Assembly: GCA_012519645.1 (NCBI GenBank)
Contig: JAAYPU010000017.1
Span: forward strand, 1-12,975
Reading direction: 5' to 3'
Length of the DNA: 12,975 nucleotides
Origin: Clostridiales bacterium
Lineage (GTDB): Bacteria; Bacillota; Clostridia; Peptostreptococcales; JAAYPU01
The notes below the pieces were generated by a model. That model did not search any database. It saw only the letters and a list, made by a program, of their open reading frames with translations, and was not told where the DNA came from. Made by a program: the position numbers and the translations under genes. Shown here one piece after another: positions 6,141 through 12,975 of this stretch (position 1 is its first letter; each line of letters starts with the position of its first letter).

Positions 6141-7469
6141 ATGAGTGAAGAAAAAGCAATAAAACCTACTGAGAACAAAAATGCTGCCAGCGTAAAACGC
6201 ATGCAGTCAGCGGCTGATGCAAGTCAATATCAAAGAGAATGGTTTAAAGATGTTCATAAACGCGTTTCCGAAGGGGAACCTTTTGATTTTGTAAATGCGG
6301 ATGTGCCGATGGAAATCTTACGTGCAATGGATATTCCTTTCCTTGTAAACCAATGGTGGGCTTCTCTGTGCTCTGCTAAGCAAATGTCAGGTGACTTATT
6401 TGGTCTTATGAAAGAAGAAGGTTATCCTGACGATATTTGTAATTATTGTTCTATGGGATTGGCTGCGGCATTAGATCCGAATCATGCAGAAGCAGCATGG
6501 GGAGGAATGCCAAAACCGACTATAGCTATTGCAAGATATGCATGTGACTCCATCAATAAGCTTTTTGAGCTTTATGCTCAAGAATATGGTATACCATTTT
6601 ATCCTATAGAAAACACAGTTCCAATCAATACTCCGGATAATTGGTGGAAAGAAGTACATTATAATTGGAACGAATTTTTTGAAAAGCATAGATTAGATTT
6701 CATGGTGGAAGAGTTAAAAGGACTTATTCGTTTCCTGGAACAAACCACCGGAAAAATGTTCAGTGAAACTAAGCTGAGAGAGGTCATGGATCTTATCAAT
6801 CAGCAAGAGGAATATTATCAAAAAGCACGTGATCTTATTGCAAAGACAAAGCCTGCACCTGTAGGAATCACAGATACAGTACCCAGTGTTATGATACCTC
6901 AATGGCAGCGTGGTACAAAGTGGGCTGTGGAAAGCGCAAAGAAATTTTATGAAGAGGTCAAGGATGCTGTTGATAAAGGTATTGCTGTTTGTCCCAATGA
7001 ACGCGCACGTTTGATGTGGATAGGAAGGGGCCTTTGGTTTAACTTAGGCTTCTATCAATACTTTGAAAAGAAATATGATGCTGCTTTTATTTGGTCCATG
7101 TACTTAGGTATAGCTGCTGACGGCTATCTGAGATATGGAGATGATCCTCTTCGAGCATTGGCAAGCAGATTCTGCGGTATGGAAGAATTTTTGCACATGC
7201 CTCCATGGAATACGGATTGGTTCATTAAAGCTGCTAGAGAAAATGATATAGATGGTGTTGTATACCTTGTTCCTGATAATTGTACAAATGCGGTAGAAGG
7301 ATCTTACTTTATAGTTAAGGCATTAGAGGATGCAGGTATCCCTGTACTAATGCTTCGTGCAGATCCGGTAAATGCTAAAAAATGGAATCCTAAAACAATG
7401 ACTGAGGCAGTTGAAGACTTCCTTGAAAATAGACTGGGTATAGAACCCAATCCTGATGAAGAAGAATAG
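6141..7469 (+). CDS. 2-hydroxyacyl-CoA dehydratase/benzoyl-CoA reductase family, large (alpha-type) subunit
   Basis: 442 aa from the ATG at 6141, preceded by AGGGAGGGA (6127-6135); an in-frame ATG at 6096 lies inside the previous gene and has no such site. Family marks: NADVPMEILRAMDIP near 52-66, ICNYCSMGLA at 99-108, RYACDSINKLFELYAQEYGIP at 132-152 (cysteine 135 in the CDS motif), NERARLMWIGRGLW at 286-299, and DNCTNAVEGSYFIVKALEDA at 379-398 followed by GIPVLMLRAD. Cysteines 100/103, 135 and 381 are suitably placed to hold a [4Fe-4S] cluster, unlike in the partner subunit. The hydrophilic N-terminal 45 residues are longer than core need. The complex would remove water from a 2-hydroxyacyl-CoA by a ketyl-radical route, driven by an ATP-dependent one-electron activator. 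That activator gene (HgdC/FldI type) is not in this window. Confidence 0.9.
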   Translation: MSEEKAIKPTENKNAASVKRMQSAADASQYQREWFKDVHKRVSEGEPFDFVNADVPMEILRAMDIPFLVNQWWASLCSAKQMSGDLFGLMKEEGYPDDICNYCSMGLAAALDPNHAEAAWGGMPKPTIAIARYACDSINKLFELYAQEYGIPFYPIENTVPINTPDNWWKEVHYNWNEFFEKHRLDFMVEELKGLIRFLEQTTGKMFSETKLREVMDLINQQEEYYQKARDLIAKTKPAPVGITDTVPSVMIPQWQRGTKWAVESAKKFYEEVKDAVDKGIAVCPNERARLMWIGRGLWFNLGFYQYFEKKYDAAFIWSMYLGIAADGYLRYGDDPLRALASRFCGMEEFLHMPPWNTDWFIKAARENDIDGVVYLVPDNCTNAVEGSYFIVKALEDAGIPVLMLRADPVNAKKWNPKTMTEAVEDFLENRLGIEPNPDEEE

Positions 7470-7493
7470 CTTATTTTCGAAAGGGGACTTTTT

Positions 7494-9047
7494 ATGGCGA
7501 AACTGATTACTGCTAAGGAAGCTGCAGAGCTTATCCGGGACAATTCTACTCTTGCATCCAGTTCTTCAGGTCTTGCAGGCTGGGCAGAAGAAATTGCACT
7601 TGAAATTGAAAAAAGATATGCAGAAACAGGTCATCCTAAGAATATAACACTTTACCAAGCTTGCGGCACAGGTGACTGGAAGGAAAGAGGTGCAAGCAGG
7701 CTTGCCCATGAAGGACTTGTTACTAAACTGGTAACTTCACATGTGGGATCATCTCCTCGCTTGCAAAAGCTTGTAGAGGAAAATAAGGTTGAATTTCATA
7801 TGTTTCCTCAAGGTGTTCTCTTACATTTGGCAAGGGCAATGGCCAGCAAAAAGTCGGGATACTTTACTAAGGTCGGATTAGGAACATTTGTTGATCCACG
7901 TTTAGGCGGCGGTAAAATTACTCCCTGCACAAAAGATGAGCGCGTTCAACTTATTGAAATAAATAATGAAGAATATTTGTTTTATAGAAGCGTTCCTGTG
8001 GATGTAGCTCTTATTTGCGGCAGTGTAGGAGACGAAAACGGTAACCTTACCACCCATAAGCAGGCGATGCAATTAGAAGCCCTTCATCTTGCAATGGCTG
8101 TTAAAAACAGAGGCGGCATTGTCATCGCACAGGTGGAAAACTATGTAAAAGCCAATACTCTCCATCCTCAGCAGGTAATAATCCCTGGGATATTAGTGGA
8201 TTATATTGTAGTTGCAAGGCCGGAGAACCACATGCAGACGCATGAAACGCAATTCAGCCCTGTATTTGCCGGAGATATAAAAATACCGTTGCGGAGCATA
8301 GACCCTATGCCTCTTGATGAAAGAAAGATCATTGCACGACGTGCTGCTATGGAATTAAAGCTTAATTCTATAATCAATCTGGGTATCGGTATGCCGGATG
8401 GCGTAGCCAAGGTTGCTGCCGAAGAAGGCATTATTGATTATCTGAAATTAACTACAGAAATAGGTTCGATCGGAGGCATGCCTGCCGGCGGCCTGAATTT
8501 TGGGGCTGCTTATAATGCTGAAGCTATAATCGAACACCCAAATATGTTTGACTTTTATGACGGGGGCGGTTTGGATGCAGCCTTTTTAGGATATGCTCAG
8601 ATCGACGCAGACGGTAATGTAAATGTAAGTAAATTTGGCCCTAAGGTCGTAGGATGCGGCGGATTTATAAATATATCCCAGAATACAAATGAATTGATAT
8701 TCTGCGGAGCATTTACCAGCGGGGCTGAGACAAAAATAGAAGATGGTAAACTCGTTATCGTGAAGGAAGGTAAGCATAAGAAGTTTGTTAAAGCAGTAGA
8801 TCATATTACCTTCAGCGGAAAGTATTCGAGAAGTATTAAACAATCAGTGAAATATGTTACAGAGAGAGCCGTATTCTCTTTAGAAGAAAATGGTTTGACT
8901 CTTATTGAAATCGCACCGGGTATAGATATGGAAAAGGATATATTACCTATGATGGAATTTGATCCTATCATATCACCGGATTTAAAAGAAATGTCTTTAG
9001 ATATATTTAAACCGCAATGGAATAAGCTAAAGACTATTATTAAATAA
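7494..9047 (+). CDS. Family I acetate/propionate-type CoA-transferase (YdiF/Pct-like, fused alpha-beta)
   Basis: 517 aa, the usual size for a one-chain Pct/YdiF enzyme; ATG at 7494 after AAGGGGA (7481-7487), 24 bases beyond the dehydratase stop. The alpha half ends near 270 and the beta half follows. The catalytic glutamate that forms the glutamyl-CoA intermediate is E322 in LTTEIGSIGGMPAGG. The C-terminal block GNVNVSKFGPKVVGCGGFI (374-392) and FCGAFTSG (403-410) are standard for the family. Pct serves the acrylate pathway together with lactoyl-CoA dehydratase, so its place next to dehydratase genes makes sense. It would swap CoA from acetyl- or propionyl-CoA to the substrate. Having it in one operon with an unrelated family III enzyme is unusual. 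Last gene of the operon, closed by the terminator at 9069. Confidence 0.93.
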   Translation: MAKLITAKEAAELIRDNSTLASSSSGLAGWAEEIALEIEKRYAETGHPKNITLYQACGTGDWKERGASRLAHEGLVTKLVTSHVGSSPRLQKLVEENKVEFHMFPQGVLLHLARAMASKKSGYFTKVGLGTFVDPRLGGGKITPCTKDERVQLIEINNEEYLFYRSVPVDVALICGSVGDENGNLTTHKQAMQLEALHLAMAVKNRGGIVIAQVENYVKANTLHPQQVIIPGILVDYIVVARPENHMQTHETQFSPVFAGDIKIPLRSIDPMPLDERKIIARRAAMELKLNSIINLGIGMPDGVAKVAAEEGIIDYLKLTTEIGSIGGMPAGGLNFGAAYNAEAIIEHPNMFDFYDGGGLDAAFLGYAQIDADGNVNVSKFGPKVVGCGGFINISQNTNELIFCGAFTSGAETKIEDGKLVIVKEGKHKKFVKAVDHITFSGKYSRSIKQSVKYVTERAVFSLEENGLTLIEIAPGIDMEKDILPMMEFDPIISPDLKEMSLDIFKPQWNKLKTIIK

Positions 9048-9068
9048 AATTCCTCCCCTCCTTTATAA

Positions 9069-9108
9069 AAATCCTGATATGATTTGATTATAAATCATAT
9101 CAGGATTT
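9069..9108. terminator. Strong terminator of the operon
   Basis: A 17-bp perfect stem (9069-9085 with 9092-9108, AAATCCTGATATGATTT and its complement) around a 6-base loop, starting 21 bases after the stop codon. The T-tract is short (TTTGTTT), but the stem is very stable. Confidence 0.85.
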
Positions 9109-9470
9109 GTTTAATAAAAAGTTAATTACTTGAGTGAATATCATAATCTTAATTTCTCCACCTCAAGGAATGATGTTTTGTTTACATAAAGTTGAAATAA
9201 TGTTTAAAGGTATTATATATAGGGTAAAAATTATAAAAGCATTAAAAAAATATCAAAATTGCCTCTATTCAACTGATTCTTTATTAAAAATAAAAATCTC
9301 CAATCTATTTTCAGTATAGTATGTCATGTTTTGTTTTAAAAGCTATTTATGATTAGTTAAAAATGTATATTTATATATTTCATATAAAATATTAAATAAT
9401 TTATAAATAATTTTAAAGGTAAAATTTTGCAGCATATTCCGATATATTGAATTTAATAGGGGGATTTATA
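9109..9470. other. AT-rich intergenic stretch before the GGDEF/HD-GYP gene
   Basis: Very AT-rich, with runs such as TATATTTATATATTTCATAT near 9364-9383. A 61-codon frame beginning with GTG at 9134 has no ribosome site and no recognisable features. No consensus promoter stands out; the best (TTGAAA 9192-9197 before TATATA) is poor. AGGGGG at 9458-9463 is the ribosome site of the next gene. Confidence 0.55.
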
Positions 9471-11180
9471 ATGGGAGATAAGGGTTGTCTCAAATTAAGC
9501 GATAATTACAAAAAAGACAGAAGTATTGCAATACATCAATCTTTAAAGATTGCCGGCATTTATTTCATACTTGGCTGTTTATGGATTGTATCCTCTGATA
9601 AAATAGTGGAAACGGCTTTTTCTGATACATCTGTCATTATTATAGTCAGCATGGTAAAAGGATGGGCTTATGTTTTAGTGACTTCTATTTTATTTTTTTA
9701 TCTCATTTTTAAAGCCATGTATGGCATTGTTGTTGGAAAAGCTAAGATCCAAGAGATGAACCAAGTGCTTAAAGAGAAAGAACGCTTATTGAATGAGTCC
9801 CAAAAGGTTGCCCAGTTGTGTAGTTATGCGATGGATTTAAAGAGCAGAATGTGGGAAGGCTCTCAACAAATCTATGAAATTTTGGGCAATGATGAAACAT
9901 GCTCCCATACATTAAAGGAATTCTTTAATATAGTACATCCCGACTATCGCAAAGAAATGATCAAATATCACAGAAAGATGATAAAAGAAAAGAAGTGCTT
10001 TGAATATGAATATAAAATTAATCGAATTTCAGATGGAGCGGAGCGCTGGATCCAATCATTCGGTAATGTGGAATTAGATAATGAAGGTAATCCTGTGCGT
10101 CTGATCGGTACTATGCAGGATATCACCAAACGAAAAAAAGCTGAGGAAGAAATAATATATCTTAGTTATCATGATAAGTTAACTGGTCTTAATAACAGAA
10201 GATATTATGAAGAAAGAATAAAAGCATTAGATACTAAGAAAAATCTTCCTATTTCAATTATTATCGGCGATGTGAATGGCTTGAAGCTCATCAATGATGC
10301 TTTTGGACATGAGAAAGGAGACGAACTTCTTCAAAAAGCTGCTACCGCAATCATAAGCGCTTGCAGAAAAGGAGATATTATATCTCGCTGGGGAGGAGAT
10401 GAGTTTGTCATCCTTTTGCCGCATACAGATGCCGAAGAAGTACTGAAAATTATCCAAAAAATAAAGGTCCATTATTCAAAAGAATATGTCAGTGCATTGA
10501 AGATAAGCATGTCTTTCGGATGGGATGTTAAGACAAAATGTGAAGAAAATATTTATAAAGTATTGAAAAACGCAGAAGATATGATGTATAAACATAAAAT
10601 TGTTGAAAATGAAGCAATGAGAAGCAATGCTATCAATACTATAATCCGTACCCTTCATGAGAAGAATCCGAGAGAAGAGGCGCATTCCAAAAGAGTAAGC
10701 GAGATAAGTCAAAGTATTGGAAAAGCTATGAAATTATCGGATACAGAGATCAGAAAGCTTAAAACAATAGGATTGCTTCATGATATAGGTAAAATTGCCA
10801 TCGAAGAAGGCATTTTAAATAAGCCGGGAGATCTATCGGAAGATGAGAAAAAACAAATAAGAAGACACCCTGATATAGGTTACAGAATATTAAGTACATC
10901 AATGGAAATGGTGGAGTTAGCCGAATGTGTGCTGGCACATCATGAGAGATGGGATGGAAAGGGATATCCAAAAGGCTTAAAAGGGATCAGTATACCAAAA
11001 GAAGCCAGAATAATTGCTCTTGCAGATAGTTTTGATGCTATGATTAGTGAGCGCCCTTACAGAAAATCACTCAGCAAAGAGGAAATATTAACAGAGATTA
11101 AAGAAAACGCAGGAAAACAGTTTGATCCTGAAATAACGCGGTTATTTATAGAAGAGGTAATACCAACTTTAATAATTTGA
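9471..11180 (+). CDS. Membrane PAS-GGDEF-HD-GYP cyclic-di-GMP synthase/phosphodiesterase
   Basis: 569 aa from the ATG at 9471 (AGGGGG at 9458-9463); an upstream in-frame ATG at 9447 precedes the ribosome site and is not used. Two membrane helices (about 24-42 and 54-80) and a short coiled linker (about 90-112) lead to a PAS domain (about 115-218, ending LIGTMQDITKRKKAEEE). The GGDEF domain (about 230-375) has the intact active site RWGGDEF at 306-312 and an inhibitory RxxD site (R299-D302) five residues before it, so it should make cyclic-di-GMP and be restrained by product. The HD-GYP domain (about 385-569) has HD at 437-438 and HHERWDGKGYP at 490-500, so it should degrade cyclic-di-GMP. The fused protein could set the level either way depending on what the PAS or membrane part senses. 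It is a single-gene unit, not obviously tied to the catabolic operon. Confidence 0.95.
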   Translation: MGDKGCLKLSDNYKKDRSIAIHQSLKIAGIYFILGCLWIVSSDKIVETAFSDTSVIIIVSMVKGWAYVLVTSILFFYLIFKAMYGIVVGKAKIQEMNQVLKEKERLLNESQKVAQLCSYAMDLKSRMWEGSQQIYEILGNDETCSHTLKEFFNIVHPDYRKEMIKYHRKMIKEKKCFEYEYKINRISDGAERWIQSFGNVELDNEGNPVRLIGTMQDITKRKKAEEEIIYLSYHDKLTGLNNRRYYEERIKALDTKKNLPISIIIGDVNGLKLINDAFGHEKGDELLQKAATAIISACRKGDIISRWGGDEFVILLPHTDAEEVLKIIQKIKVHYSKEYVSALKISMSFGWDVKTKCEENIYKVLKNAEDMMYKHKIVENEAMRSNAINTIIRTLHEKNPREEAHSKRVSEISQSIGKAMKLSDTEIRKLKTIGLLHDIGKIAIEEGILNKPGDLSEDEKKQIRRHPDIGYRILSTSMEMVELAECVLAHHERWDGKGYPKGLKGISIPKEARIIALADSFDAMISERPYRKSLSKEEILTEIKENAGKQFDPEITRLFIEEVIPTLII

Positions 11181-11193
11181 TTCTGCGCATCAT

Positions 11194-11248
11194 CAATTGA
11201 CAATTGATAATTGAAAATTACAACTGAAAACTGACAACTGACAACTGA
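11194..11248. repeat. Heptamer tandem repeat (CAAYTGA)
   Basis: Units CAATTGA, CAATTGA, TAATTGA, a 6-base degenerate copy, CAACTGA, AAACTGA, CAACTGA, CAACTGA follow in register from 11194 to 11248. Two phases (ATTGA, then ACTGA) indicate separate expansions. Related CAATTGAC words occur at 3308-3335. Heptamer arrays of this kind are common intergenic filler in some bacteria; function unknown. Confidence 0.75.
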
Positions 11249-11294
11249 AAAATCCCTTAATTTAGCATATTTTTTCGTTAACGATAATCTTTCT

Positions 11295-11338
11295 GCATCA
11301 GCAGCATTTCAATCTCAGTAATTTCTCGCACGGTCAAA
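11295..11338. repeat. Dispersed repeat, second copy
   Basis: Shares GCATCAG, CATTTNAAT, ATTTNTCGCA and GGTCAAA in order with 3108-3150, about three-quarters of positions matching. Both copies also have ATTTTTTCG just upstream. Non-coding. Confidence 0.55.
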
Positions 11339-11409
11339 GTGTATGGTTTCAGTTTTCGGATCTATGGTCTCTGGTCTCAGCTGATTGGTCCGGAGTCATG
11401 CGTCCGAAG

Positions 11410-11473
11410 AAATAGATAAAAGATAATAAATAATAGATAACAGTTAATGAAAGAATTTGACTTGGTCAAATTC
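11410..11473. repeat. Dispersed intergenic repeat ending in a hairpin (right copy)
   Basis: Matches 148-213. The terminal stem is GAATTTGAC, loop TTG, GTCAAATTC (11453-11473), with a compensating inner pair relative to the left copy. Here the 11-bp array follows the hairpin; in the left copy it precedes it. Confidence 0.75.
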
Positions 11474-11507
11474 CCACTTTCAATCATAAATCTTAAATAA
11501 ATATAAC

Positions 11508-11584
11508 AAAAGTTGAGCGATAGTTTAACGATAGTGAAACAATAGTATAACAATAGTATAACAATAGTATAACAATAGTATGGT
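11508..11584. repeat. 11-bp tandem repeat array (right copy)
   Basis: Seven units at 11508, 11519, 11530, 11541, 11552, 11563 and 11574, moving from GATAGTTTAAC to AATAGTATAAC. The ATAGT core and 11-bp period are those of the array at 31-130. Three identical neighbouring units show recent slippage. The DNA between 11181 and 11763 holds no gene. Confidence 0.85.
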
Positions 11585-11640
11585 GGATTTTATATTTGCA
11601 ATCTTAATTCGAATAAATCTTAAATTACTTGCACTTACAT

Positions 11641-11747
11641 TGTGCGAAGCACATATTTACACTAAACCGAAGGTATATACTTACACTGTGCGAAGCACAT
11701 ATTTACACTGCTCCGCAGGAGCATATTCACACTGTTCCGAAGGGACA
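11641..11747. repeat. Five evenly spaced mini-hairpins with GNA loops, upstream of merR-type gene
   Basis: Stems at 11641-11653 (TGTGC GAA GCACA), 11666-11674 (ACC GAA GGT), 11687-11699 (same as the first), 11709-11723 (TGCTCC GCA GGAGCA) and 11733-11747 (TGTTCC GAA GGGACA). Loop centres are 23, 23, 23 and 24 bases apart. Every loop is GNA closed by C-G, a class known for very stable DNA mini-hairpins. Stems differ yet stay paired, so pairing appears conserved. The spacers repeat TTACAC. It ends just before the ribosome site of the MerR gene. Confidence 0.85.
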
Positions 11748-11763
11748 TAAAGGCGGTATATAT

Positions 11764-12600
11764 ATGAAGGACCAATGGATAAAAGATGATCTGACTATAG
11801 GAGAAATTTCCAGGATCCATAATATTCCTGCAAAAATGCTCCGGTATTGGGATAAGATAGGGTTGTTCAAGCCATATAAAATTGATCCCGTGACAGGGTA
11901 TCGATATTATTCATCCGCTCAATTTTATATATTAAATTTTATTAAATACTTTAGAACGTTGGGTATTCCATATGAGGAAATAAAAAACCGACTGAATAAT
12001 ACAGACATGATCTCATTGATACAACTTTTAAAAGAGCAGACGGAATTGACAGACAGAAAAATAAATGAGCTGAAGACGATAAAAAATATATTTAACAGTC
12101 ATATACTTGAAATGGAAGAAGCGCTGCAAGTAAAGGATTTGGAAGAAATAACCGTAAAGTATTACCCTGAAAGAAAAATAGTTTATTTAGAAAATTCCAT
12201 TACCTCACGGCTGGAATTTGAGAAAGCTATCAGAAGGCTTGAAAAGATAATAGATGGTAGCCCAACGCTTTTATTGCCTAAGGTCGGGCTGGTCATGGAT
12301 AAGAGAGATTTCGAGGAAAAGAATTATGATGAATTCAAAGCTGTATTTGTTTTCAATTCCGAAGGGTATAATTCCGAAGGAAAGTATTATAAGATAATAC
12401 CATCCGGAGATTATGCCAGGATTTGCTTTTGGGGAAGCATTAAAAATTCGAAAAAATATTATGAGATGGTTTATAATTATATAAAAGAAAAAGGCTATGT
12501 TATCTGCGGTGATGTCATAAGAAGATGTGTTTGTGCTGGTATAATAGGAAACAATCATGAGCATTTGGCGGAAATCTGGATACAGGTTCAGAAAAAATAA
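11764..12600 (+). CDS. MerR-family regulator with GyrI-like ligand-binding domain
   Basis: 278 aa from the ATG at 11764, which has AAAGGCGG at 11749-11756; extending to the ATG at 11629 would translate the hairpin repeats and is unlikely. Winged helix-turn-helix at about 9-75 (LTIGEISRIHNIPAKMLRYW, then GLFKPYKIDPVTGYRYY), dimer coiled coil about 90-120, and a GyrI/BmrR-type effector domain about 130-275. This class binds small, often hydrophobic, molecules and untwists promoters with an overlong spacer. Such a promoter is the next thing downstream, at 12629-12659, so the protein most likely activates the glycyl-radical operon there. Its ligand may be that pathway's substrate. No terminator separates it from that promoter; only an 18-bp A/T palindrome at 12605-12622 lies between. 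Confidence 0.92.
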   Translation: MKDQWIKDDLTIGEISRIHNIPAKMLRYWDKIGLFKPYKIDPVTGYRYYSSAQFYILNFIKYFRTLGIPYEEIKNRLNNTDMISLIQLLKEQTELTDRKINELKTIKNIFNSHILEMEEALQVKDLEEITVKYYPERKIVYLENSITSRLEFEKAIRRLEKIIDGSPTLLLPKVGLVMDKRDFEEKNYDEFKAVFVFNSEGYNSEGKYYKIIPSGDYARICFWGSIKNSKKYYEMVYNYIKEKGYVICGDVIRRCVCAGIIGNNHEHLAEIWIQVQKK

Positions 12601-12628
12601 AAAGTTTAAAAAATTTTTTAAAAAGCAG

Positions 12629-12659
12629 TTGACCTTCCCATTATGGGAAGGTTTACAAT
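12629..12659 (+). promoter_or_regulatory. MerR-type promoter with 19-bp spacer and perfect dyad
   Basis: TTGACC (12629-12634) and TACAAT (12654-12659) are 19 bp apart, longer than the normal 17. The spacer is filled by a perfect 9-3-9 dyad, ACCTTCCCA TTA TGGGAAGGT (12632-12652). This is the classic architecture on which MerR-family activators act by twisting the DNA. The A/T palindrome just upstream could serve as an UP element. The start should fall near 12666, about 30 bases before the next ATG. Confidence 0.9.
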
Positions 12660-12696
12660 TTTATTAAAGGATCATGCAATAGGAGGTGAAAGAAAT

Positions 12697-12975
12697 ATGA
12701 ATGAGTATGAGGATGTAAAAGGCTATGTTTTTGATATTCAGCATTATTCTATACATGACGGTCCGGGAATCAGAACGACAGTGTTTTTAAGCGGATGCCC
12801 TTTAAGATGTCTATGGTGTCAGAATCCGGAATCCCAAAAGCTGAAACCGCAGTTGTTTTATTTAAAGGATAAATGTATAGGATGCGGAAAATGCATACCT
12901 GTCTGTCCAAAAGGTGCCATTTCACCCTTTGAAGGCAAAGTAAAGACAGATAGGAATTTGTGTGATGCCTGTGGA
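12697..12975 (+). CDS. Glycyl-radical enzyme activating protein (radical SAM), 5' part
   Basis: 93 codons from the ATG at 12697 (AGGAGGTGA at 12681-12689), cut by the window end; full proteins are usually near 300 aa. The radical-SAM cysteines are C34, C38 and C41 in SGCPLRCLWCQNPE, which hold the [4Fe-4S] cluster that cleaves S-adenosylmethionine. A ferredoxin-like insert follows: CIGCGKCIPVCPKG (60-72) and the start of a second set, CDACG (89-93). The insert marks it as an activase of the larger type (as for choline lyase, benzylsuccinate synthase or hydroxyphenylacetate decarboxylase) rather than a simple pyruvate formate-lyase activase. Early DGPGIRTTVFL is family-typical. It would place a glycyl radical on a partner enzyme, probably encoded next. 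The upstream MerR promoter controls it. Confidence 0.95.
   Translation, partial: MNEYEDVKGYVFDIQHYSIHDGPGIRTTVFLSGCPLRCLWCQNPESQKLKPQLFYLKDKCIGCGKCIPVCPKGAISPFEGKVKTDRNLCDACG

Noticed and set aside
9134..9319. 61-codon open frame starting with GTG
   Set aside because: No ribosome site, extreme A/T bias and no recognisable motif.
11629..11763. 45-residue N-terminal extension of the MerR protein
   Set aside because: It translates the mini-hairpin repeats; the ATG at 11764 has a good ribosome site and the domain starts right after it.
12632..12652. Perfect hairpin after the MerR gene read as a terminator
   Set aside because: It lies exactly between a -35 and a -10 box with 19-bp spacing and has no T-run; the MerR operator explanation fits better.

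Overview
The window is AT-rich DNA with strong AGGAGG-type ribosome sites. It encodes enzyme families that work only without oxygen: a 2-hydroxyacyl-CoA dehydratase pair and a glycyl-radical-enzyme activase. Both point to a strictly anaerobic Bacillota (Clostridia or Tissierellia-like). I cannot name the species.

Layout. (1) 1-338: an 11-bp tandem repeat array, a repeated hairpin block and a probable promoter lead into a LacI-family regulator (339-1382, + strand) that ends at a clear terminator. (2) 1440-2955: a MatC-like carboxylate transporter of the SLC13/ion-transporter superfamily. Its start is disrupted. An intact ribosome site and ATG give only nine codons, followed by a likely 1-base frameshift. 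About 188 bp of unrelated DNA then separates this from the conserved protein. The extra DNA carries its own leftward promoter, ribosome site and ATG. (3) 3221-9047: a consensus promoter with a 33-bp perfect palindrome just downstream, then a catabolic operon: family III CoA-transferase, dehydratase small subunit, dehydratase large subunit and family I (Pct/YdiF-type) CoA-transferase, ending at a strong terminator. (4) 9471-11180: a membrane PAS-GGDEF-HD-GYP cyclic-di-GMP protein. (5) 11181-11763: a non-coding stretch full of short repeats (heptamers, the repeated hairpin block, a second 11-bp array, and five evenly spaced mini-hairpins). (6) 11764-12975: a MerR-family regulator with a GyrI-like ligand domain, a textbook MerR promoter (19-bp spacer filled by a perfect dyad), and the first 93 codons of a radical-SAM glycyl-radical-enzyme activase that runs off the end.

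How it may work together (inference): the transporter would import a carboxylate. A CoA-transferase would activate it. The dehydratase would perform a radical syn- or beta-elimination of water from the 2-hydroxyacyl-CoA, and the second CoA-transferase would recycle the CoA. The ATP-dependent activator that such dehydratases need (HgdC/FldI type) is not in the window. The small dehydratase subunit has lost most of the usual cluster cysteines, so this is not a standard copy. The LacI regulator is a plausible repressor at the palindrome. MerR probably controls the glycyl-radical operon on its right, a separate pathway.
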